Part shown: positions 55,064 through 64,000 of the stretch, one piece after another
Position numbering within the stretch: position 1 is the first letter of the stretch
How the letters are laid out: each line of letters begins with the position of its first letter
Source: Tubulanus polymorphus
Taxonomy: Eukaryota; Nemertea; Palaeonemertea; Tubulaniformes; Tubulanidae
Assembly: GCF_964204645.1 (NCBI RefSeq)
Contig: NC_134034.1
Coordinates: 10,287,414 to 10,351,413 of the forward strand
Direction of reading: 5' to 3'
DNA: 64,000 bases
Program-made: the position numbers and the translations under genes
The notes under the pieces: generated by a model
The model's input: the letters and a program-made list of their open reading frames with translations, nothing else
Database searches by the model: none
What the model was told of the DNA's origin: nothing

Positions 55064-55068
55064 TTCGG

Positions 55069-56640
55069 CTGAAAGAAAAACGTATTCGGCGTATAGAAAA
55101 TAGTCGAATTTCTGCCTTACTTTCATCTTGTTTTTGTCTCAATGAATATCTTACAAAATCTGAACTTACTGTTTCATGATTTTCGTGGAATGGGAGCCAG
55201 ATTACCATTCATTGCAAGGAAATTTGACTAAACCAGCAAGTTTTGCGCCTTACAAAACGGTGCACGAAAGGCCTATGTCTCAAGATCTTTGACAAAACCG
55301 GTTATCACCAAGGAAATTAACCCATTGTTGTTACGAATTCGTTAGAAAAAACAAATTTGAAACTTTATTACGAAATTGTGTGGATTATGAGATGAAATGG
55401 AAAAATGACAATCGAAAAGCACTAGCTCTTGAGGAATTTATCCCTGCGCCCGAAGCAGTCAAATCCATTAGATCCATTCCAAATGGATTTCAACTGAAAT
55501 GAAGACCCTGTTGCCGGTCGATGGAGGGCCCATCATAAATACTGTCAACAGAAACATACACGATGCCGCTGCTGCTAGCTAACCCGGGACATGTCGAGTG
55601 CAATTTAATAACGCCTCGATGATTTTGATCTACGGAATTATTGGTTGCATAATCGATCCGGCGAACGAAAGCAGTAAATTTACTTTCGGCTTAGGATAAA
55701 AGATTCATTGCTCCGTCGACATATGGCCATGTTTGGTTACCAGTGACTAATTAGTTTTCATCGGCAATCGCAGGACTTATAATGTGAAATCCTAGTCATT
55801 AAGGTTAACTGTTCGGTCAATCCGTGCTTTGTTGAAGCTGTACGTGACCTTGCAAGGCCTGCTGAAATAAAATGTGAGCCTTTTAGGCATTGCAAACTTT
55901 GGGGATCACGTTCTAGGCTCTACCCATGATGCACTGCAATGAATCTGCTATCTCTGTTTTGTAAATATATGAATCTTAAAGGATTTCACAAGCTCATAAA
56001 ACTGGGCAAATTTCCAACGATTCTCATGGCTCTCTCTTACTTGTGTGACTTGTCTATCGGGTTAAGATTTAACTCTAACAATTCTACCCGGGGAGCGGAC
56101 TAGTTTGCAAGACTGTGCCTAGGAAAACTACCCGATTTCGCGACCCAACCTCAAAACATCGGCCCTACTAAAAGCTCTCAGAAATGCGTCGCGTCGTAAA
56201 TTGTTATTTCGAAGAAAACTCATCAAGGCAGATGATACCGAATTTTTTCGAAGCCGAGTTGGAAAATGACTCATACACACGCGCTCCGACCCTGGTAAGG
56301 GTGGATAGAATATCTGCGGTCAAAGTAATATTGACGACGACGGTGTTGTTTGATTTATTTTTATCCTGTGTAAATTGTTCTCGGGAAGAATTATGTTCGA
56401 TGATTACAGAGCGCAATGAATCGAATCAGGATATTTGACGCCTAAACGACGACACAAATTACTGAATATCATGAAAAATTGTATTGCCCTCCAGTATCGT
56501 CTGCTATCCACTAGGAAAGTGGTTCCACCTAGCGTCGATTTCAATGGTAACCGACTGCAACGGAATGCTACTGTGAGAATTCCACTCGCGACTAGTGAGG
56601 TTCTGCTTGGCGTGCTAGCAGTTATAACCTTCAATTTTTT
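55069..56640. other. 5' flank of the membrane-protein gene, no gene recognised
   Basis: The acceptor tttctttcag (minus strand) at the start of exon 55068 implies at least one upstream non-coding exon, which I could not place. An open frame at 56184-56438 (+) has no family signature. The rest is ordinary AT-rich DNA. Confidence 0.45.
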
Positions 56641-57060
56641 GTTCATTTCGATGAGGCAATGCTAGTGTGGCAATTGAGGATTCCACTTGTGGCAAGTGAG
56701 GTTCCGCTAGTTGTGCTAGTAGTTAGGCCCTTCAATTCGTTTCTGCATTTTGTTGAGGCAACGCTACTGTGGCAATTGAGGATTCCACTTGTGGCAAGTG
56801 AGGTTCCGCTAGTTGTGCTAGTAGTTAGGCCCTTCAATTCGTTTCTGCATTTTGTTGAGGCAACGCTACTGTGGCAATTGAGGATTCAACTTGTGGCAAG
56901 TGAGGGTCCGAAGCGTGCTAGTAGTTATAATCTTCAATCTTTTCTACATTTGAAGAGGATTCCACTTGCGGCAAGTGAGGATTCAGTGAGGTTTTACTTA
57001 ATCAGTTTTTCACGCTAATTTCAACGCCCCTGTGGCAAGCAAGGATCCACCAGGTTCGCT
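56640..57060. repeat. about 101-bp tandem repeat, 4 copies
   Basis: The unit is ctactgtggcaattgaggat tccacttgtggcaagtgagg ttccgctagttgtgctagta gttaggcccttcaattcgtt tctgcattttgttgaggcaa. The outer copies are diverged. Related single copies occur near 46410-46510 and 49130. Confidence 0.85.
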
Positions 57061-57079
57061 AGTAGTTACTCCGTCTTTC

Positions 57080-57914
57080 GCGTTCAATTTCTTCTACATT
57101 TCGATGAAAACCGAAAATGAACTTTTCTCTTAAATAGATCAAATATTATGGAAACTACACCGATATCTAAGTAGAAAAAAATGAATTTATATATTCTGAA
57201 AATGAACTGATTTTGACGACGAAAGACCGAGTATTCGTCACGCCATCTGGCGGGGAAACCTGGCGTTGCACCTCCCAATTAAAATCGAAATAACTTCTTC
57301 CTATTCATCTCAGTAGTTTTCCACGAATAAGAGTTCTGAAAATCGTCTCTAACTCGGGGCCGGTTCACGCTCGTACCGTACTCGATGCGGCAAAGATGAC
57401 ATTAATTCAACGTCGGATCAAAATCGCATCGCAGTCGGTTACGGCGATGTTACATTATCGCGGAAAGATGATATTTTATGGCAGCGAAGACGCGAGCGTG
57501 AGAAACCCTGGAAACCCTTTTTCATTATCATCTTAAATACTGGACGCACTGCGGATGCAAACTCCCCGTAAACATCGTGAGACGGTGTAAGCTTTTTTTT
57601 CTTTATCGAAGTTGGGTTCGTTGAGAACGCTGCTGCGTCTATGATTAGCAACCTCACCGTCGACTAACTTGGGATTTTAGTTTACTCGGAAAAAATGAAA
57701 TGAATTCCGAACGTAAATGAAAATATTTGTTTTTCGTAACCCGTACATACAATATAATTGATAATCGATACTATTATGATTTTTTTTTCATAAATACATG
57801 ATGTTGGTTCCGAGGGATACAGTGCGAGCCAAAAGGCTGTACTTAGAAAATTAAGGCACTGAAACCCTGTGCATAGTGCATTATTGGTGCAATTGTGTAC
57901 AAAAGAGATATAGT
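57080..57914. other. intergenic, nothing recognised
   Basis: No exon, RNA gene or element could be supported between the 101-bp repeats and the (ATA)n tract. Confidence 0.4.
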
Positions 57915-57919
57915 TATAA

Positions 57920-58293
<374 letters not shown>

Positions 58294-58299
58294 TGAACT

Positions 58300-59511
58300 A
58301 CTAGATAGCTCGTTGTCCAGTCCAACTGCAGCGCGGCAAACTCCGCCTTCATCAACGATCTCATTAGACCTCGCAGCCCAACTCATAGCCAAATCGAGGG
58401 ACAAAAATGAAATCATATTCTGACTACTAAACGTATTTTCGGATCCTTAACTCGAACTGTGACCCATCTTGCCCGTCTCCAGTTTTTCCTAGTAAGGCCA
58501 GGTTAATTAATAACTTGAGTTTATCTAAGTTTCTGACTCATAGCTTCTGTTAACGTCCCGTGAGATTGTGTTCTTTGTGACATCTGTTTCTGATTTAATT
58601 CCGCAAGATGATGGCTGTTAGTCAACGGCCGAAACGTCGTAGTTTCATTTCAGTAAATTCTATCGTCTATAAGATTCGAATTATGTGCCTTCTTCGTTTA
58701 TCTATTGCACTTAGTTCCTCTCATTGGTCTAGATTCGATCTGGCACTGGTTCCGCGCCGTATAAGACAAGAGGCTTGTGATAGATATCAACCCTAATTTG
58801 ACCCCTAATTACGGAAACAAATAAAACTTCTATCATAAATTCTATAAACAAATATAAAACGTTTCTTACGCCATCTACATGAACGAAAGGTCGGGAAAAT
58901 CGGAGCCAATAGTTTGTACCGTAAATATGCTTACTCCAATATTTACTAAACACGTCTACTTCCGGTCGTCACGTGGTCCATTCGGTTGCGCGAAGCCCAT
59001 AAAATATTAACGTTTATAAGAGATCGGCCAATGCGCGGATGTGATTGCGAGTAAAGGTTTTCGTAAGTACACGACGGGACGCCGACCGGAGAGTGCCACA
59101 GCAGACGAACTGGACACATATTCATCAACCAGCACATCATAACTGCTTTTGTTTTGCTGAGAAAAGTTAGTACCATACAGCGTAGACTCTGCCCTATTTG
59201 ATCGAGTCGAAATCAATCGCCGAAAAAAATAATTCGCCGATCTCTTCCGGTACCTTATTCGGGGTTTAGATTAAGAGCTGGTTTAGAATAACGAGTTTAG
59301 GAATTTCCAAAGGGTAAGGAATAGAATTCACACCAGAAAGCGCTGAGTTATTTTTCTGATTTTGCCGATACCGGGTAGGGCAGAGTTTACTACTTTGTAA
59401 TTTACAAAGCTTTCAACGCAAAAAGAAAAACACAAAGATTCCAAAACGATTATTTCGAAATAGGAAATCCACCGTTTTTCGAAAGTAGTCCGGTGTCTGT
59501 AAACGGGGACG
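58300..59511. other. intergenic 5' flank of the metalloprotease gene
   Basis: No supported coding exon. Possible promoter of the downstream plus-strand gene by position only; no clear TATA/Inr pair was found. Confidence 0.35.
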
Positions 59512-59602
59512 ATGTTCGCGGTACGATGGATTACGGTTCAACTGACGCTGTTAGGTTTTCTGACTGGTATTTCAAAACAGGCGCCTCTCAGCGACGACAA
59601 AG
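59512..59602 (+). CDS. metalloprotease exon 1: signal peptide
   Basis: ATG at 59512 opens a hydrophobic leader (VQLTLLGFLTGIS) followed by KQAPLSDDK. Donor aaag|gtttgt, phase 1, matching the acceptor of exon 61930. The link to the later exons spans a 2.3-kb intron and rests on phase and topology only. Confidence 0.6.
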
Positions 59603-62600
59603 GTTTGTGAACTTATTTTCTATTCGCACTTTTCTGAGTTACATTTAACTTTTTTCTATCAAGGGAACTCGGGTATTTATTCAACCATTACTGATATCAA
59701 ATTGATCGTTAGATTGTCTGCTAATGGTTCATTTTATTTGACAAACTCAAACCTCGTTGGGTTGATACATAGGGAGTAGACCTATATTCAGTGTTGGAAC
59801 TATGTTCGTTCCATCAGGTGGTTGCGAATATTCCAATTCAATTCTATTCAATATTTATCTATCATGAAATTTTGCACGATTGTTGATAAACAGAATAAAA
59901 TTTACTAAGGAAAGAAGAATGGTGTATATAAAATATTTTTGTACATAGAAACAAATTAACACACTTATGCAAGTTACCAAATTTCAAAATATTTACATGT
60001 ATGGAAAAAGTGGATATAGATTTAGATCGTGTGCAAGGCTTTAAATCCTTTGTCAACAAATTTGCCTACATACTTAGCTATTAGATGATTAGAGAGTAAA
60101 ATCCTGAATCGGTCTTCCTTGTCGAGACTTCGAATGTTGGGGAATATCTTACAAATATTGCTATAAAGTTCATCTCTCGGATTTTCCCATCTAGAGCACA
60201 CCGTAATAAAATGGAACTCAATTTCAACTGCCGTACACACGGTGCAAAGTCTATCTGCTTTGGGTATTTTTTTATGCCTGCCTCTCTCAATAATATGATA
60301 TCTTCTGCTGCATATTCTGTATTATGAATTATTTCTACACATGATTCGATGACGTGGTTCCGAACAAAATCTGTTAATAATTGATTATTTTCGACCATGT
60401 GTACCTCCACTGTGCACGGCGCGTGTCGCCCAAACTATGCGGGTATCAGTGTACTAGACTTGTTGGTTGGTTATCTTGTGTGGGTTTAATTTGACTCGGG
60501 TCCTACATGTGGCTTTAATTCGACTCTAGAAAATCAGTTTCACAGTTGTGTGGTTTTAATTTCACTCTGGATCCAGTCCTAAAGTTGTGCGGGTTAAACT
60601 TCCTTCTGGACCTAGTTACACATAATTGTGTGGGTTTAATTTGACACCGAAAAACCACTTCCACAGTTGAGTGGGTTCAATTAGACTCTGGATCCAGCTC
60701 GGCAGTAATGTGGGTATAATTTGACTTCGGAACCAGTTCCACAGTTGTGTGGGTTTAATTCTACTCTGGAATTAGTTCCACAGTTGTTGTGCAGGTTTAA
60801 TTTCACTCTTGATCCAGGAGTTTTAGTCCGCACCAATCAGTCGACTGGCCTCTCGGAGGTAATCACTCAATTCGGATCAAATTAATGTACGTATTCGACT
60901 ATCGATCTATAATTTTAATATATTAGGAACCTGAACGCAAATAGGGCCTGTAAAGCACACAAATAATCTATAAGTGTTTATAAATGGCCACGTTGGCAGT
61001 CAGTTGAATGACCCTCCACGATTTCCCTTAAATTTCACTTCGCGTGTGATACTCGATTCCCCTGCCGTCTCTCGGCAAATACGCGTTAAACGCCGAACAG
61101 GATATGAAACTTTCATCGACAGCCGTAGTTTCGAAGTGTCGCTTTTTACGTAACCAGCTTCGCGTGAACCTCACGTGCCAGAGTTTACGTTGGTCAAATA
61201 AACGCGCAAACTCGGCGAGTAATGTAAAGAAATGAAAGTTTAACCGTTGGTTTCGGGTTAGTTCGAATTCTTGATTTAATATCCACAGACCACTTGACTT
61301 CGATAAAATCCAGGCCACAAGTCCCGACAGCGGCGATTTGGTTGTTTGGTGATAAACATTGACTCGTGATGATGGATTTCTAGATTGCGTTTGGAATCTG
61401 TCGCCGATTCTATTCACAGCACGTTTCTGAAGCGATTTGACGTTGAATCAGAGGTAGAAAATTGGCTCATGTTGCAGTTGCTTGGTTTTAGTTCAATGCT
61501 AGATACACGGCTATGTGTAGAAGAATTCACCACGAGACCCGCGTTTCTATCCTGGCTCACTGTTTTCCCTCCCCCCCCCCCCCCCCCCCAAGAACCCATG
61601 CTCTCCTACCACGACAGCTGTGAGTGAAGACGTTCACTTAGAACCTAATGTGTCTTTCCTATCGGAAAATCTCCCAACAGAAAGGAGAAGGATTCACCAA
61701 GAACCAATGTGTCCGTCATTCTTGCTGTTCTCCAAAACCACCACATGATGTGAGAGGGTTCATCAAGTGTCTGTTTATACTTACAGTAAATGACTATGAT
61801 TTATGGTATATGATATTTACCATACAACGTATGATATTCTTGACTGCTTCGAGGAGAGTAGTTCACTGAAAACAGTTCTATACCAGTCATCAAATGTTAA
61901 AAATACCCGATCCATATATATGTTTACAGATTCTAAAATAATCATGGTGTCGCGACGCGCTGGGGATGCCGGTGATCATTTCAATATGGAAGCGTTCGGG
62001 GACACATTACGGGTCGATACTAGATCGACAGCACGTGCTGCCCCCTCGCGGAACAAATCAGTCGACGTCATCGACCCTAACGACGTGCAGATATACGCAG
62101 CGAAAAATAACAAAATTACACCAGAAAATCTGCCGAAAACGGTAGGCAACAACTTTGTTACGTCGAAATTAGGAAAAAGTCCCTCATTTGTGCTCATTTG
62201 CATATGCTAATTTTTATTTCAGAGAACGAGGCTGCATAAGAGGCACGACGCCGTGTACGCGTTAACTACTGAAACGACACCTAGCGGCGAATTTCATACG
62301 GTGGTTAGTATTCAAAGATTTAAAAATCTGTGTCCGTGTTGAAAATAAATCTGAAATTGATCTGTATTCATTTATCATCAAGGACGGTTGGTTTACTTCT
62401 AAACGCGGTGATGTCTACCGTGTCGAACCAGTTGTAGAGATGGCGCCACTGAGCGGACCCGGCGAAGGAATTCGTCACACGATTCGCCGCCAGACGGCAG
62501 CAGACTTGAGATCACGTGATTACGACACCGGTGCGCGATTGTTTTCTGTCATCCGCCCGAAATGGATCTTGAAATCTAAAAAAAAAAATCTCGATCTTTA

Positions 62601-63944
62601 TTTTTGTAACTTTTTATCCGTAGCTCTCGCGGCCGGAATCACGGAAGAAATACAACGAAAGAAAGACGACACGAACAACAAGTCCAAACGAACTGGTCAC
62701 CACGGCAACCAAGAGGCGATCCTTGAATTATTGCTGGTGATAGACAACTCCATCTATCGGTATTATAAAGAAGCCCTTGCAGCCGGTAACGAACAGAGGG
62801 CGCTGATGAAAGTGAGACTATACTACAGTCTGTTCATAACGATGGTTAGTAAACTCGGGGCATCGCAGATCCTCGATTGCCAGGGTAACATTACTGGTTT
62901 TCCCATACTCATGGGTGATTTGTTTCACACTAGCGCCACCTAGAAGATCCTTAATTACTGCAACCTAGAAATAAGTAGATAGATCAAACAAATTCGAAAA
63001 TACAATTTTCTTTGAAGACTAGTTTCGCACTTGCAGCCGTGGCCACACTTCGACGTTCTCATTTTGGTTACGTTAAGATATTTTCTAAATTTCTTCGCAG
63101 ATGAACCAGAGATATGAAAATTTACAGAAAGATGGCATTTTCATTACTATAGTACCGGCTGGTTTAATCGTTTCTGAGGTAGGTTCATTCAAACTACGTT
63201 TTATCGCCGTTTCATTGTGAAGTTCTCGTGTAGAGAGCCGAGGCCACAGAGCCGTCGACACAATAACACGGAGACCTTTTGTCGTACACGCCACAAACTG
63301 GTTTGTACCAGAACAATCGAAATCCGACCTATTTGGTCAATCTATAGATTGCGCATGAGCGGTCTGTGGAAGGTCTGTTTGCCGTCTCGAGCTGAACTCG
63401 ATCTCACAGACTGTGGTCACATACAATGATAACCACACAACTAGAGAGGTGCCACGACCACAATTCTGGGTTTCACCTCTTTCACGTAGCTCAAACACTG
63501 CTGCATGAAACAATATAGCTTAGACCTTTTCGTGCAACTGGTCCGTGTATACTACCTGTTAATGACGTCATAACGGCCGTTATCCATACGAAAATGTACC
63601 GAAATCGAAAACCTCTTTGATCTCACAGACTGTGGTAATATAAAATGATATAAAGAGAGGTGCCTCGACCACAAAACATGCAGCTGTAGCAAAATCAATC
63701 CCTATATTTAGACAATATAAGTCTGTCCCTTGTTCCAACCATATAAAGGCTTCTATCGAATAGAATATATAATTTAACTATAGGATCGAGAGAGCGCGCG
63801 ATGGGCTGAGCAGCACATGTTCCGTATGCCCGAGGATGGTAAACTAGCATTGGACGCGTCCGTAGGATTAGAGGGCTTTAAACAATGGGTGAAAAGGGAA
63901 ATCGGTCAACTCCCGAAGTTCGACCACGCTATGACAGTTACAAG
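59512..63944 (+). CDS. ADAM-like (M12B) metalloprotease, 5' part, truncated by the window edge (spliced)
   Basis: Coding exons: 59512-59602, 61930-62141, 62223-62303, 62383-62530, 62624-62844, 63101-63178, 63784-63944, about 330 codons, continuing past the window. The start MFAVRWITVQLTLLGFLTG is a signal peptide. The propeptide carries FNMEAFGDTLRVDTR, DGWFTSKRGDVYRVEP and IRHTIRRQ. The catalytic domain begins near ILELLLVIDNSIYRYYK. Exons to the right give LYYSLFITM, NQRYENLQKDGIFITIVPAG and end PKFDHAMTVTR, the motif that precedes the catalytic segment in reprolysins (compare YDHAxLxT). The zinc-binding HExxHxxGxxH lies in exons outside the window, so catalytic competence cannot be judged. 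The product is secreted or membrane-bound. ADAM and ADAMTS-like subfamilies are both possible; the RKKDDTNNKSKR stretch may hold a furin-type site. Confidence 0.82.
59832..60415 (-). pseudogene. 5'-truncated LINE remnant, ORF2 C-terminus
   Basis: On the minus strand the frame reads YHIIERGRHKKIPKADRLCT then VC, EFHFITVC and SRWENPRDELY, to a stop at about 60022. This is the zinc-knuckle C-terminus of a LINE ORF2 (compare RTCPLC...YHYILCC in the element at 10926-14369). Upstream reading shifts frame near 60300. The 3' end carries a short-repeat tail (attgaatagaattgaattgg) near 59832-59860. It lies in the first metalloprotease intron, opposite in orientation to the gene. It is a different subfamily from the intact LINE. 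Confidence 0.75.
60490..60815. repeat. 40-bp tandem repeat, about 8 copies, inverted relative to 32640-33060
   Basis: The unit is cacagttgtgtgggtttaat ttgactctggatccagttc. It is the reverse complement of the unit at 32640-33060. Copies are more diverged here. In the first metalloprotease intron. Confidence 0.88.
60820..61929 (+). other. remainder of the first metalloprotease intron
   Basis: A poly-C run lies near 61571-61590. No exon could be supported; frames in this stretch lack family signatures. The region ends in atatatgtttacag, the acceptor of the propeptide exon. Confidence 0.5.
61930..62530 (+). CDS. metalloprotease propeptide exons
   Basis: Exons 61930-62141, 62223-62303 and 62383-62530 (phases 1-0, 0-0, 0-1). 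They encode SKIIMVSRRAGDAGDHFNME, AFGDTLRVDTR, AVYALTTETTPSGEFHTV and GDVYRVEPVVEMAPLSG. The AFG.xLxL and YxVEP elements are typical of M12B propeptides. The donors gtggtt/gttagt and gtgcgc are weak, so ends could shift by a few bases. Confidence 0.78.
62624..63944 (+). CDS. start of the metalloprotease catalytic domain, three exons
   Basis: Exons 62624-62844, 63101-63178 and 63784-63944. The first contains the beta-strand start ILELLLVIDN and helix RALMKVRLYYSLFITM. The second encodes NQRYENLQKDGIFITIVPAG. The third has FKQWVKREIGQLPKFDHAMT and ends in phase 2 (acaag|gttagt). This follows the usual order of the M12B fold up to the strand before the zinc-binding helix. Confidence 0.8.
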
Positions 63945-64000
63945 GTTAGTATCGAAGGCCAGTAACCAGGCTCCAGCTTCACAAAAAAGTAAAACTCGAT

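Noticed and set aside
56184-56438. 84-codon frame MRRVVNCYFEENSS...
   Set aside because: No splice context, domain or family resemblance; typical chance length for this base composition.
61385-61870. Possible extra metalloprotease exons in the large first intron
   Set aside because: The frames lack phase-matching splice sites and propeptide similarity, and they overlap a poly-C run.

Overview
The window is eukaryotic nuclear DNA. It has spliced genes with GT-AG introns, long repeat-rich introns, dense minisatellites and microsatellites, MITE-like palindromes and a full-length non-LTR retrotransposon. The gene content (F-type lectin domains joined to thrombospondin repeats, an LRRFIP coiled-coil gene, an ADAM-like metalloprotease) and the retrotransposon type suggest a marine invertebrate, probably a lophotrochozoan. 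The species cannot be named from this sequence alone. All exons below were placed by eye from splice sites, reading phase and family similarity.

Layout. 1-1000 is a 69-bp minisatellite, followed by about 4 kb of repeat-derived, gene-free DNA. 5044-18910 (+) is a secreted protein gene: TATA/Inr promoter, signal peptide, five TSP1 repeats, then three F-type lectin domains of two exons each. Every intron that can be placed is phase 1. A CR1/L2-like LINE (ORF1 9711-10925, ORF2 10926-14369) sits in this gene, and its 3' end abuts the fifth TSP1 exon, whose 5' end is missing. 18911-23400 is repeat-rich intergenic DNA.

23439-46236 (+) is the LRRFIP (Flightless-I-interacting coiled-coil) gene. It has a short first exon, the conserved coiled-coil exons, a 15-nt microexon and a different minisatellite in several introns. 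Inside its first intron is a 1,994-codon open exon (25747-31728). It ends at a phase-0 donor that could splice in frame to the shared second exon, so it looks like an alternative giant N-terminus with a myristoylation-type start.

50020-55068 (-) is a ten-exon gene for an unrecognised single-pass type I membrane protein of about 558 residues, convergent with LRRFIP. 59512-63944 (+) is the 5' half of an ADAM-like (M12B) metalloprotease gene that runs off the window before its HExxH motif. Between and inside these genes lie a second, broken LINE (minus strand, about 59832-60415), a 370-bp (ATA)n tract, and dispersed 40-bp and 101-bp tandem repeats.

The four genes are unrelated neighbours; nothing suggests a shared pathway. 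The points most worth checking are the single in-frame UAG between the two LINE ORFs, the giant alternative LRRFIP exon, and the LINE junction that removes the acceptor of a TSP1 exon.
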